Assembly (NCBI GenBank): GCA_019925105.1
Contig: JAHGAU010000026.1
Span: 558,001-622,000, forward strand
Source of the DNA: Niebla homalea
Lineage: Eukaryota; Ascomycota; Lecanoromycetes; Lecanorales; Ramalinaceae
Length of the DNA stretch: 64,000 nucleotides
Direction of reading: 5' to 3'
Shown piece by piece: positions 1 to 10,150 of this stretch; position 1 is the first letter of the stretch, and the number at the start of each line of letters is the position of its first letter. The position numbers were made by a program, and so were the translations under genes. A model generated the notes under the pieces. That model was given only the letters and a program-made list of their open reading frames with translations, did no database searches and was not told where the DNA came from.

Positions 1-290
1 CGAACGTTGTCTGTCTTTACGTACAGCTCTGGGGGCGGCGGGCCTCCATTGGGCGCTGAAATGGGATTCGTTAGAGAATTGTTGTGCGATCCCAAGAGTA
101 GAGAGCCGACGGTATCGTTGGGAAGGGAATCGATTGCTAAAGAAGAAACCCGACTGATGCGGGTCAAGAGAATAATCGCAGTGAGTGAAGACATTTCAAG
201 AATTGCATTGATTTGACTAGTAGGACGCATGGCGCACGTGTAGTCAATAACCAACGCAGCAAGCACGATGAGGACGAAGTAATGGACCAT
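1..290 (-). CDS. Hypothetical secreted protein, N-terminal part (runs off the left edge)
   Basis: An open frame on the minus strand starts at the ATG at 290 and stays open for 96 codons to the window edge. The first 20 residues look like a signal peptide: a short start, a hydrophobic core (FVLIVLAALVI), then a small-residue exit around residue 19-20. A second in-frame Met (position 194) is also followed by a hydrophobic stretch. After that the sequence is polar, with two NNS/NDT-type possible N-glycosylation sites and a Gly-Pro-rich segment, typical of fungal extracellular proteins. No domain is recognisable in the visible part. It is head-to-head with prefoldin 5, about 370 bp away. The claim rests on an uninterrupted frame plus composition, so it could still be chance. 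Confidence 0.42.
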   Translation of the reverse strand, partial: MVHYFVLIVLAALVIDYTCAMRPTSQINAILEMSSLTAIILLTRISRVSSLAIDSLPNDTVGSLLLGSHNNSLTNPISAPNGGPPPPELYVKTDNV

Positions 291-660
291 GATTTAACCA
301 ATCCCTCGCAATATTGCAGCACGTGGTGAGACACATGGGAAATTTGCCAAGCGAATTGCTTTCGTATTGCTACTTAGAAATATGCGCTCTCGCTGTCTTG
401 CAAGATCTATGCGCATACGGACCGGATGAGATACCAGCATAATTCTCTGAAATTAATCCAAAAATTCAAGTACACAGCCTCATTTACCCACAGATCCTGG
501 GAATAACTCGACCTGAGACCGGAACGTGGGGAAACTTGTGAAGCTATACCCGATGCTTGGCGTGCTGCTAATTCTAAGCGCGAGACAGCGGCTCGAACTC
601 TTCACGCGAATAATTTAGCTGCTGATCACAGATCTTGATGATCTAAGGATAGCTTTCAAC
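291..660. other. Intergenic spacer, divergent promoter region
   Basis: Spacer between the left-edge minus-strand gene and prefoldin 5. No open frame, RNA gene or repeat is visible. It presumably holds both promoters. Confidence 0.5.
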
Positions 661-1288
661 ATGGCCCAGGGGCAATCTCAGACAAGTGAGTAAAGATGCG
701 CGTCCAACACAATAACCTTCAGAAGATTGATCGTTGGCATCTATCTACAGTCGATCTGGGGTCCCTACCTCTCCAACAGCTGAACCAAGTCAAGAACCAG
801 CTCACGCAGGAGCTTCAACATCTCACATCCTCGTTCCAGCAGCTCAAAACTGCGCAGGCAAAGTTCCGCGATTGCATTACCAGTGTCAAGGACGGGCTGA
901 GTCGAGGAGAGGGTATGCCAGACTGCAACCCCACACAACATTTCACACTACCATAGAGGGGAAAGGGCAAGGATGAAGCGCTGACTCTAGAATCACAGGA
1001 ACGCCAATCCTCGTTCCCCTAACCCCATCGCTCTACGTCCCCGGCCAACTCGCATCGACAGAAACGGTGCTCGTGGACATCGGCACGGGATTCTACGTCG
1101 AGAAGACACCACCTTCGGCGCAGGACTTCTACAGGCGGAAAGTGGAAGAGCTGGGGAAGAATTTGGGCGATCTGGAGAAGATTGTTCAGGGCAAGCAGCA
1201 GAATCTGGGGGTAGTGGAGGATGTGTTGAGAAGGAAAGTGATGGATGAGAACAGCAAGGTGGGAGCGAGTGATGGCGCTGGTGGATGA
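661..1288 (+). CDS. GIM5: Prefoldin subunit 5 (alpha-type, Gim5/Pfd5)
   Basis: One of the two alpha-class subunits of the hexameric cytosolic chaperone prefoldin, which passes unfolded actin and tubulin to the CCT chaperonin. Model: exons 661-685, 751-912 and 999-1288, giving 158 aa. Introns are 686-750 (GTGAGT...ACAG) and 913-998 (GTATGC...ACAG), and both junctions keep frame. The start MAQGQSQTIDL is followed by the alpha-prefoldin pattern: an N-terminal helix (LPLQQLNQVKNQLTQEL), the beta-hairpin core (ILVPLTPSLYVPG, then VLVDIGTGFYVEK) and a long C-terminal coiled coil (residues ~105-150). Length matches the family (150-180 aa). Another prefoldin subunit gene, PFD1, lies 9 kb downstream on the same strand. 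Confidence 0.93.
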
Positions 1289-1654
1289 GAGGTAGAAGCT
1301 CAACGACGATCGTGATCTCGAGCTCCAACGTACCAGTGGTGGGTTCCATAGGCTCTCAGGGAAGGGCAAAGGAAGGTATACGACTGCCTCTTCGGTACTC
1401 GGAAATGCCGGCGAATCCTCAAAGACTTGACAATTTCTTTGACGAGCCACGGATGAGGTGACGTCGAACATCCCATGCTGCACATAGCCATAGCGAGAGA
1501 GGCTCGCCAAGAAGTACATGTTGGGAAATGATCCCTATCCATCCGATGTGACCTGAATTGCTTCATTTCACATACATCCAGATAGATCATTCTAACAATC
1601 AATATCGATACCGCCCCAAGCATCCCAGGCGCTCTTGCACACCTCCATCCCCTC
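1289..1654. other. Convergent 3' spacer
   Basis: Lies between the 3' ends of prefoldin 5 and the FAM210-like gene. Only overlapping chance frames are present; no supported feature. Confidence 0.5.
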
Positions 1655-2362
1655 TCATCCAACCCCTTCACCTCCCCCTCCCTTCGCCCTCCCCTTCCTC
1701 AAAACCACCCTGCCAAACCACCCCATGACCGGCAGCACCCCCACCCTCGCAAACCATGGCGTCGCCCCTACACTAACCGCCAATCTAACCGGCAACAACG
1801 CCTTGGTGACCGCCCACGCCGTCGCCACCTCCACCACAATCCTCACCCCACCTTCGCCCCTCCCCCACCATTTCCCCCTTTTGGCCCCCGCATCCCCGAA
1901 CTCATCCACCTCGCCCAACCAGCCTTTCCGTCGGAAGTACCGTCCGAACTTCTCCACCCCCTCCGCCACCCATTTCCCCTCGCTGATCCAGGGGGGCAGC
2001 CATTGGGAGTAGTGGAAGAACGTCGCGAGGCCGAGGAGGGGGATGATGGCGGTGAGTTCGTGGAGGATGAGGAAGGCGGAGATGGTGGTGAGGGGCGCGG
2101 AGAGGAAGGGTCGGGTGTAAGGTTGGAAGAAGCGGGGCAGGCGGGCTTGGATGCGGTGGATCCGGGTGCGAGGTGTCGGAGGAGGGGAGTTTGGTGGAGG
2201 AGGTGGTGGCTGACGGTTCAGAGGGCGGCCAGTGGTGGGAGGTGGTTTGGTTGAGAAATGCTTATGGCATTGTTGTTGCCGGGGTTTGGGAAGGAGGTCA
2301 ACATATGGGAAGAAGGTATGCTTGATGGGTGCGCGACTGCGCCAGACATTACCAGCATTCAT
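1655..2362 (-). CDS. Mitochondrial FAM210/DUF1279-like membrane protein
   Basis: Single-exon model of 235 aa from the ATG at 2362. In-frame codons continue upstream, but the next ATG (2416) would only add residues and overlap the divergent VPS25 leader. The first ~35 residues are rich in Arg/Lys and Ser/Thr and poor in acidic residues, ending near HKHFSTK: a typical mitochondrial presequence. A Pro-rich linker follows. Then come a hydrophobic helix with the pattern FLILHELTAIIPLLGLATFF (residues ~105-125), an amphipathic GKWVAEGVEKFGRYFRRKGW segment, a Gly-rich linker and a second helix (AWAVTKALLPVRLAVS, residues ~185-200). This two-helix layout with the late LPVRL/TPWFAR block resembles fungal FAM210 (DUF1279) relatives. 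The family assignment is from memory; the mitochondrial location is inferred. Confidence 0.65.
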   Translation of the reverse strand: MNAGNVWRSRAPIKHTFFPYVDLLPKPRQQQCHKHFSTKPPPTTGRPLNRQPPPPPPNSPPPTPRTRIHRIQARLPRFFQPYTRPFLSAPLTTISAFLILHELTAIIPLLGLATFFHYSQWLPPWISEGKWVAEGVEKFGRYFRRKGWLGEVDEFGDAGAKRGKWWGRGEGGVRIVVEVATAWAVTKALLPVRLAVSVGATPWFARVGVLPVMGWFGRVVLRKGRAKGGGGEGVG

Positions 2363-2594
2363 AGCATAAAGTTGTTCACACGATGGAAATGCCAACGGAG
2401 GGACTCTGGCCTCCATGTTGTTCACCCCCGGAAAATGGCTCTTGGCGCGCAATGACCTCATCCTCAGATCCCTCTCCCAAGCACAAGCTCCCGCCCTCCC
2501 CCTGATCCCAAGATCCCAACAACAACCCTTCCTCCACCCCACAAGCTATCCAGACAAACCTCCCACCCCACCCACCCACCTCAAAATCTCCAAA
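2363..2594. promoter_or_regulatory. Divergent promoter, FAM210-like / VPS25
   Basis: A 232-bp head-to-head interval separates the two ATGs. The VPS25-proximal half is strongly C-rich on the plus strand. No specific factor site is claimed. Confidence 0.4.
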
Positions 2595-3353
2595 ATGTCC
2601 TCCCCAACCCCCCCAACCGCCGCGCGTCCCAACCTCCCCGACCCCACTCAGCCACCACAACCACCGCGCCCAACAACAACAACAACAACCACAACCCACC
2701 CCGCCTCCACCTCCACCTCCACCACCTTCACCTTCCCCAAAACCCACTCCTTCCCCCCGCTCTACACCCTCCAGCCGAACCCCACGACCCGGCACGCCCA
2801 GCTCCGGAAGTGGTCCCGCATCATCCAGCTGTACTGCCGGGCCCAGCGGCTCTTCCGCTTGCGGCTGCCGGCGTGCCTGGCGCTGCCGCTGTTCCGCAAT
2901 CGGGAGATCCGGCGGTCGCTGGGGGAGGGGGATGTGAGGGAGGTGTTGGGCTGGATGGCGAGTGAGGCCGGGGCGATGAGGGGGAGTGGGAAGGAGGGAC
3001 GGGGGCTGGGGCAGGGGCAGGGGCGGGGGCGGGGGGAGGAAGGATGAGTTTTGGGTGTATTGGAAACGGCCCGAGGATTGGGGCCAGGGGGTGTGGGAGT
3101 GGGTGGACGCGGTGGGGCAGAGGGGCAGTGTGTTGACGGTGTATGAGATGTTGTATGGGGAGGGGACGGTGGGGCAAGGTAAGGCGATCCGAAGTCTGTG
3201 CTGAGGGAATAAGGGGCCGATGCTCATGGCTATGGACTAGACTTCCATGAAATGGATCCCGAGCTCTTCACAAAGGCGTTGAATACGTTGGTCAAGAAGG
3301 GAAAGGCTCAAGTGTTTGGGGATGCTGATTCACGCGGAGTCAAGTTCTTTTGA
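2595..3353 (+). CDS. VPS25: ESCRT-II subunit VPS25, reading frame interrupted
   Basis: VPS25 is the ESCRT-II subunit, two copies per complex, that carries two winged-helix domains and recruits VPS20/ESCRT-III during multivesicular-body sorting. The start ATG at 2595 is followed by a Ser/Thr/Pro-rich lead and then the family start FPPLYTLQPNPTTRHAQLRKW and the first winged helix (RLFRLRLPACLALPLF, DVREVLGWMA). A second segment, in the +1 frame, holds EFWVYWKRPEDWGQGVWEWV and VLTVYEML. An intron at 3179-3240 (GTAAGG...ACTAG) leads to the last exon: FHEMDPELFTKALNTLVKKGKAQVF ending GVKFF, the expected C-terminus. The frame changes within 2980-3048, a tract almost made of G. I found no GT-AG pair there that restores frame and keeps the conserved WM block, so this is a real frameshift or a base miscount in the G-runs. 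Confidence 0.85.
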
Positions 3354-3526
3354 GATCCATGTGGTCATCTACTTGTAACCTATCAACATTCCCGAAATCT
3401 TGATCGGAGCCTCCATGACCCCCCCAACCCCAGCCGCTTTTCAAGATGAAAATCCTCGATTCCTACGCCCTCAAAACGCCAAGCCCAACGCGTTTGGGGT
3501 TCCATGGAGCATTTGGGGAGCATGCC

Positions 3527-6281
3527 TCACGGACCAGACGTGCCAACGTCGTTGTCTGTCAACATATACGGATCACTAGGCATCACTCTCTGCGACAGCG
3601 CCATGTGGAGCAACCAGTCATGCCTTAGGATCTTGGGCGTCTTGCCGTTGCTTTCGGCCATCTGACGGAACTTTGGCCACAGCCGCGCTTCGTCAGGCGT
3701 AGTTCCAGTGAAGAGATACACCTCGTTAGACTGGTCAGTCTGATCTTCTGATTGTGCCCGCTTGATCTGGGTTGAGCCGTTTCGCCCACGGTACAGCAGA
3801 CAGGTGCCCCCATTTACTTCAGCAATAGCTTTGTAAGTGTCAAAACCCCCGTGGATGTCTTCGGTGCAGAAGAGGCTAAAGCCTTTGAGTAGCTGTCCCT
3901 TGTTGGTTTTGGCGCGAGATAGCGCCTCCGCGATGGTATATCCAGCAGACTCCTCATATTCACTGTCCTTGAGAATGTACCGTGCAGGGTCTAGACGATT
4001 ATTCTGATTCAAACAATCGTCCACATACTTGGTATTCAATATTATTGGTGCGTGTGACATCGCACAGATGAATTTCTGCGTCCGAAGAATCTTCGGAGAA
4101 GCAAGATGGCTGCAAGCCTTCGGATTTTCGACAATGAGTATCCCCATCTCCCGGAGTTGCGTCTGCAAAAGTTAGCCAATCGAGGGGAGGAAGAACGCAG
4201 AAGAGCTCACCATGTCATCGCTCTCCTTTTTCTTTGTCGGTTGACCCACCCATCTCTTATACCCAGACAGCAAGAGACGCATCGCTGGTGTGGGAAGACC
4301 ATTGCTCTTCTTCGGCCGCTTAGCTGCCTTCACTCCATGGTCTGCGCTTTCAACCGATTGATCATCGATCGACACAGATCTCTTTCGAGGCCCACCTTCT
4401 ACTCGGTCTTCGTCGCTCTTTCTACGACCACCGTGGATGACGCCGCCCACCCGTTTAGTCTCTTTCTCAAAGAGCGCAATGTCCGGAGCAAGATCATGCA
4501 GCTTGGCAGCTGCTTTCGCTTTTGCACTTCTGCTTCCAGTCGAAGGGGTCTCATTCTCCTTCCCTAGAAGCGCAGCCCGAGCATTTGCCGGTGTCTGCGC
4601 CTTATCGCCATCGGTATGCCTCCGGTTGGCTTTGGATGCCTTGGGAGTTGATCCATCAGACGCTAGGGGGCGAAGGGGGACTTCATGGCCGGGACCTTGG
4701 CCTTGGGCTGAAAGAGGTCGAGAACCTTTTCCAGGGTGGTGGAGATTTGATTTGGCGGGCTTTGAATCAATCTCGATTTGTCCTTTGACTTCCTCGTCTG
4801 AGCCCGGAGGAAAGAAATATTGCTCGATCGCCTTCTTGTCAATATCTGTTTGGCCAACTACTTCACCAAGATTTGTCCGCGGTGGCCAGAAAGTGTAATG
4901 AGGATCGCTGATCGTTTGTACCTGCCATCTCGCATAGCTTTGTTCTAACCAGAGGTGATTGACAATGTTAATATTCCATTCCTTGGCGGCAGTACACTTT
5001 TCGCTTTCAGGGTGTGCAGTGATTAGATGAGTATTATCGTCCCTCATTGTCTTCGTGAACTCAGACCCGGCCGCTTTTGCCAAGCTTTCCAAATACAATC
5101 GGGCTTCACCGTTGTAGTTGGAGATGCTTATCCGGAAATTTTTGAAACCAGGAAGACCATATCTAGAGACAGGGTAGTGAAGGAGACGTCGCATTGGAGA
5201 AGTCCACGTGTTGAATGTTATCAGGTGATACAACCAGGCTAGATTGCCCACATCCTTACGTGCCCTCGAAGCGATTCTGTAGTCCAGAGATTCGCGATAT
5301 TGGCAGAAAAAAAGATCGGCCTTGTGAACACTTCCAGTGAGAGAGCCCCCTCCAGCTGTAATTAGATCTTCAAGAGTACCTCGAAGGCGACTTCCAATAC
5401 CTAAATCGTCTGAGAGCATTACACTTTTGGCCTTGAAGACTGTGAGCTGGGCTGGCTGCGAGCCCAACGAAGAAAGTGGCGTCGGCAGGTGGGCAGGATG
5501 GGGTTCACTGGATGTTTTGAGATCCTTTCGATCTTGTTCCGGTATCCTTTCACTATTGCCTCTTCGTAGTATTTCCGGATGTGGCAGGCAGTATGGAGTT
5601 TCGTCGAGACGTGCGCGGATGCGCAAACAATCGTCGATCCTGTCAAGGGTATTCATCAGTCCTGAGTATGAAATACTGCTCAAGGACGTACCAGTGGGGT
5701 AAGACGATCTTGAGATTCAAATTCCTGGTCAAAGCTGCCTGGCACTTTTGGGACTCCGTAGTCAAGGCTATAATGTGTGTGACTTGTTTGGTGACCGCTG
5801 TAGTATACAGGCCCCCTACAGCAAGGACATAGCCAATGATGGCGTCTTTGTCCCCTTCTGGTAGATCCGCACAGCAGATGATTATGCCTGAAAAGAACAT
5901 GCGAGGGTCGGGGCTGTACTGTCTTGGGTTGGCTGGTTTGCCCTTGATGATTGAGGCGCTGATCCATTCTGGCTTGACGACTGCCTTGTCCATTATTGTT
6001 TCCGTGGCTGCGTCATAGTTGGGAAAGTCGACTGTTCTTGCAATGATGTGGGTGACGTTTTCGAGTGAGAAATCTTCATCCTGCTGGGAGAGACTTGGGG
6101 TCGATGGCTGTGCGCCATTCTCTATCAAGATTTTGCTGATCTAGATGTATGTTAGCCAAATGCGAGTAAGGCGCTGCAGCTTTCAGCTCACGTCGCGGAT
6201 CTCTTCATCTTGAAGTGTGGCGCTTCTAACAATGTGGAACCGTACTAGCGGTTGAGCAAAGGTCTTGCTATCTTCCGCCAT
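3527..6281 (-). CDS. RTT107: Multi-BRCT genome-stability scaffold, RTT107/Brc1 type
   Basis: A nuclear scaffold that binds gamma-H2A at stalled or damaged replication forks and recruits SMC5/6 and Slx4-type partners. Exons (minus strand): 6281-6192, 6140-5692, 5639-4211 and 4162-3527, giving 867 aa; introns of 51, 52 and 48 nt, all in phase. Length equals S. pombe Brc1. BRCT repeats are visible at about 10-98, 111-190 (FSGIIICCADLPEGD), 248-340 (KSVMLSDDLGIG), 355-445 (FKNFRISISNYNG), 632-720 (LLLSGYKRW... THLI-type core) and 755-860 (LLKGFSLFCTEDIHGG). A charged, Lys/Ser-rich linker (about 445-630) separates repeats 4 and 5. In repeat 5 the SGY motif and the RTQKF lysine sit where the phosphate-binding Thr/Ser and Lys of Brc1 BRCT5 lie, so gamma-H2A binding is probably kept. 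Divergent from the hydrolase gene at 6803. Confidence 0.9.
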
Positions 6282-6802
6282 TGCTTCAGAGAAAGAATGG
6301 TCAGCTTATCTTGTGGCAGGCGCTGTGCTTCGAGCCCTGGCTCATAGACGCACCCAAGATCTCCCAGTGTTTGTTGAAACGCGGTGGAAGGAACCACCAA
6401 CGCGTTAATTGGGCATTACGTGATAAGGCTGCTTCCATGACAGCCACTAGGCTTAACACGGTCAAGGCCTTGGCCAAAATCGGCAGTCTCGGATCGACAT
6501 TCGCCAATTCCGAGCTGCCTCATGTGATATCTTGATTGACGTCTCATAGTATGAGCCAAGGTTGTAAAGGTGCCGAATACAAGGTTTCCTAGTATTCAAG
6601 ATTCTTCACTACCGTCGCGACATCCTCTATAAGCAGCCGGTGATGGTGTGGTCCATTCAGGTGTAAAAATTATTAACGTGACAAGCATGCGCTGAGGTTC
6701 TTGTGAATGTCAATGCACGTTACTGTCTTTCGTGCGATCTGATCTTTCTTACGCGCGTTTCATTACAAAGCACACCTTCACACTGGTTTTTAGCGACATG
6801 CA
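6282..6802. other. Divergent promoter region, RTT107 / hydrolase
   Basis: A 521-bp head-to-head interval. It contains an ACGCGT box (listed separately) on the RTT107 side. A chance open frame crosses it in each direction, but neither has protein-like composition. Confidence 0.5.
6400..6405. promoter_or_regulatory. ACGCGT (MCB-type) box upstream of RTT107
   Basis: The palindrome ACGCGT lies 119 bp upstream of the RTT107 ATG. In yeasts this MluI cell-cycle box is bound by MBF (Mbp1/Res-Swi6) and drives G1/S genes. A 6-base palindrome is expected about every 4 kb by chance, so the assignment is inference from position and gene type. Confidence 0.35.
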
Positions 6803-8140
6803 ATGATGGCATCTTTGCTTTTCACAATCGAGGAACATGTGATACCTACACAATACATCCGCGAGTACCCTGGAGCGACCTTGGGGGACCAGGAAGAGGC
6901 TCTGGATCTCCATGTAAAGCAGTATACGCCTAAAGGCAGGCACGGTATCAAACCAGGAGCAGTCACAATCATCGGTGCACATGCCAATGGATTCCCCAAG
7001 GAATTATATGAGCCACTCTGGCAAGATTTGTGCCTGTACTTGGAGCGGAAGGGTCTGGAGATCCAAAGTATTTGGATAGCAGATGTGGCTCATCAGGGTG
7101 TCAGTGGCATCTTAAATGAAGACAAGCTAGGTAATGATCCCAACTGGAACGACCACGCTCGCGACCTGCTTTACATGATCAATCACTTCCGCAGGCAAAT
7201 GCCCCGCCCCTTAGTAGGTGTTGGACATAGTCTTGGAGGCTGCAACCTTGTCAACCTCTCTCTTATGCATCCTCGACTTCTGTCAGCGCTTGTCTTAATA
7301 GAGCCTATCATCACTGGTCAAGCCCTGAACCCAAGTCAAGTCCAAACAGACGAATCCAATGGCGATCAGCTACAAATTTCGTTCGCGAAGTCGTCAGCAG
7401 TGAGACGTGAGGTATGGCCTTCTCGAGCAGCGGCAGCGTCAGCCTTTAAGCAGTCGAAATTCTACAAGCAATGGGACCCTCGAGTTCTAGATTTGTGGAT
7501 TCAGTACGGCTTGAGAGACACTGCAGCATCGGCTCGTCCTCGGGATTCTCCCTCCTTTCCTTCTAGTAAGGAGAGACCCGTCACCCTCGCAACAACAAAG
7601 CATCAAGAGGTCTTTACCTTTGTTCGCCCTTCTTGGAACACCAAGTTTGACCCAGTCACCAAAGCTGTCAAGTATGATCGAGCTAAGATCCCTGACCTAC
7701 ATCCAAACGCGACTATGATATGGCCATTCTATTTCCCTGCAGCGCCAATGACCTTCGACAACCTGAAGCATCTCCGGCCTCCGGTGCTGTACGTCTTTGG
7801 CGGCAAATCTAGCATCGGGAGGGCTGGGGTCAATGAGGAAGTACTTATCCGTACTGGCGCTGGGGTGGGTGGCAGTGGTGGTTCCGTAGAGGGCAAAGTG
7901 AAGGGCCATACGATCCCTTCCGCCGGTCACCTCGTGCCAATGGAGCACTTGGAGGAGCTGACAGAGAAAACTGGGGAGTGGCTTGTAGAAGAGCTTCAGA
8001 AATGGCGAGATCGAGAGGACGACTGGAATCGTCAATGGGCGCAGAAGAGCAAAGAGGAGAAGACCATGCTGACTTCGGAATTTCGTAACATGCTCCAAGG
8101 ATACTCAAGGATTTCTGAAAGACCCAAAGCAAAAATCTGA
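6803..8140 (+). CDS. Peroxisomal-type alpha/beta hydrolase (LPX1/AKT2-like)
   Basis: Uninterrupted 445-aa alpha/beta hydrolase. The oxyanion-side motif GAHANGFPKE (residues ~58-67) and the nucleophile elbow VGVGHSLGG (Ser143) are intact. A late PSAGHLVPME motif supplies the catalytic His (around residue 376). This combination is characteristic of fungal LPX1/AKT2-type hydrolases, which act on acyl esters or thioesters and are peroxisomal. The C-terminus is PKAKI; AKI is a variant type-1 peroxisomal signal, known from Candida peroxisomal enzymes. The start is ATG 6803, immediately followed by a second Met. The substrate is unknown. Relatives are used in some secondary-metabolite pathways, but none of the neighbours is a biosynthetic core enzyme. 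Confidence 0.85.
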   Translation: MMASLLFTIEEHVIPTQYIREYPGATLGDQEEALDLHVKQYTPKGRHGIKPGAVTIIGAHANGFPKELYEPLWQDLCLYLERKGLEIQSIWIADVAHQGVSGILNEDKLGNDPNWNDHARDLLYMINHFRRQMPRPLVGVGHSLGGCNLVNLSLMHPRLLSALVLIEPIITGQALNPSQVQTDESNGDQLQISFAKSSAVRREVWPSRAAAASAFKQSKFYKQWDPRVLDLWIQYGLRDTAASARPRDSPSFPSSKERPVTLATTKHQEVFTFVRPSWNTKFDPVTKAVKYDRAKIPDLHPNATMIWPFYFPAAPMTFDNLKHLRPPVLYVFGGKSSIGRAGVNEEVLIRTGAGVGGSGGSVEGKVKGHTIPSAGHLVPMEHLEELTEKTGEWLVEELQKWRDREDDWNRQWAQKSKEEKTMLTSEFRNMLQGYSRISERPKAKI

Positions 8141-8633
8141 TGATATCCAGCCCAGCTTGGTCAAATGTGGCCAGATTGTTGGTCAATATAATCTGTCCTC
8201 CACTGTCGATGCCTTAAGCTCCAGAATGGGTGGTGCCTGATACTTACATAGACTCACCTCCCATGAGCGGGACAGTCAAACGGGCTAAGGCGATACTCTT
8301 TGATTGAACTTGGGACCTAGTTATGAATATCTGATGCAAGGTGGGAAGGGGGAGCAGCTTTGTGGGTTCAATGGAAATGATGAGACGTTAACGAAGGGAT
8401 GACAGAAAGGAATTTTACGTCTAATGTACGCGAAGCTGGATTATGGCGGATACCAATGATACAGTAATGTCAAGGCAGGGTCCAGTACAAATAGAGAAAG
8501 TTGGTCATGTACTTTGATCTCAGTAATTCCTGGCCACGTCCATCCGGACGGTTTCATCCAATATGAATAGTCATCAATGCTCTATATCTATGCCTCTCAG
8601 TTCTCCTCATGATATGCGAATACGAGAAGCTTC
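8141..8633. other. Convergent 3' spacer
   Basis: Between the 3' ends of the hydrolase and alkaline ceramidase genes. No supported gene or repeat is visible. Confidence 0.5.
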
Positions 8634-9735
8634 TCACGAAGTCTTCTTCGCATGACCATTGACAGGCACCCCCTTTCCACTCCTACTCTTTACCCTGACC
8701 ACTTCCGGCAGCCTCCATATCCTCGGCCAGACGAGATCAAACTCATCCTGCCGCCCATTCAAGCAATGCCTCAGCCAAATCGCCCACGTGATATAAAAAT
8801 ACGCCCCTGTGCCCGTCATCAAATGCCACCACCCATGCCCCTCCAACAGCACCCCCCACGGCAACCCGACCTCCCTCCTCCACCCCCTCATCCGCGAGCA
8901 ATACACGATATCAAGCGCCCAGATCCCGAACCCGCCCAAAAACGTGGCCAGCCCCACCGCAATCATGAGCCACATGGTCCTCAAGATCTCCCGATCCCGG
9001 CTATCCTCCCCGCGCGACAGCGCCTTCTCATCCAGCCCCATGGAGCGCCCGTGCCGGATCTTGTACTTGGCCTCGGAATCCTTGAGGCGGGGGCGGAGCG
9101 TGAATTCCATGACGTACATCTGGCGGAAGACGATGACGGTGGTCAGGAGGGCGTAGACGCGCTGGTGGAACTCGGGGTCCTGGAGGTAGTGGTAGTATAG
9201 GGTGATGCCGACGCAGAGGAGCGAGAGGGAGGAGGCCAGGCCGGTCTTGAAGAGGGTGGAGCGCGAGTAGGAGAAGGTGGCGTAGCACATGAGGCAGGTG
9301 GTGTAGATCATGTTGAGTTCGTCGACGAGTTGCCATGGATCTTTGTGGTCGTTAGTGACGATCGGGATGTAGGTTAGGGGGTGGGAGGGGGAAGTGAATA
9401 CATTTGAGTGTGGCGTGGAAGCAAAAGCTCCCGATGCCCACTAAGAGGTAGCCGATGAAGCTGATATGGAAGACAGTATCATGACCGTACTTTATACAGC
9501 TTCGAAGGCCTAGAAATGCGAAATAGAGGAAGAGGACGTTGGTGAGGGTATTGACTATCTCGGCCGCGTATGGCGTGGCGTAGTAATCCTAAGCCATTGA
9601 ATTCAGTAGGCTCCTGAAGCTTGAGGAGCTGAAGCTTGATGATACCTCTTCGCACCATTCCAAAGTTGAAGTGACAGGGTCCCAGTAGCCATGTCCTGGT
9701 ACCTGATACGGAATGGAAGGCAACCAGGCGGGCAT
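8634..9735 (-). CDS. YPC1: Alkaline ceramidase (YPC1/YDC1 family)
   Basis: ER multi-pass amidase that splits (phyto/dihydro)ceramide into sphingoid base and fatty acid. Exons (minus): 9735-9646, 9588-9402 and 9340-8634, giving 327 aa; introns of 57 and 61 nt. The start reads MPAWLPSIPYQ, then GYWDPVTSTLEWCEEDY, the family signature. Metal-ligand motifs are present: SFCFHATL (~residues 85-92, His), the following KYPWQLVDELNMIY (Asp/Glu) and HGWWH near residue 275 (H-x3-H). About seven hydrophobic helices can be counted. The product connects to the LCB kinase at 60.8 kb, which phosphorylates the released base; the two genes are not clustered. Confidence 0.94.
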
Positions 9736-10150
9736 TGTGGGAGGGGTTTGCTGGCAAAGTACAGGCGCGAGCTAGAAATGTAGTATGATGCCGAAAGATG
9801 TCAACAACGCATATTTGGGTATTATACCATGTAATGAGATGTATTCAAGGAACGTCCGTACCGCGGATAATTGGGATATTCGCCGGCTTTGGTGGACAGG
9901 AGCATCAACTTTATTCATCCTACAAGGCTACAATAATATACCTAGGGAAGCCTGGACCCTGCATCCGGCTGGACCCGCGCCTGCACCATCACAATTGGGG
10001 GACCGAGGGCCGTGCTCGGTGGGGCATTTGCACCAATCACCCTTGGACATCTAGGCCGGTGTCAAAATGATTTCGCTTAGAAGGTACGGTATCAAAGTCT
10101 ATCATACCTTCAACCTCACGCCTTCCATACCCTGGCTAAATTTAATCGTC
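9736..10150. other. Divergent promoter region, ceramidase / prefoldin 1
   Basis: 415-bp spacer. Open frames cross it on the plus strand but match nothing and overlap the prefoldin 1 leader. No repeat is seen. Confidence 0.45.

Noticed and set aside
1867..3046. Long overlapping frames on both strands through the GC-rich region
   Set aside because: Apart from VPS25 and the FAM210-like gene they are reverse-strand shadows of proline- and glycine-rich coding sequence.
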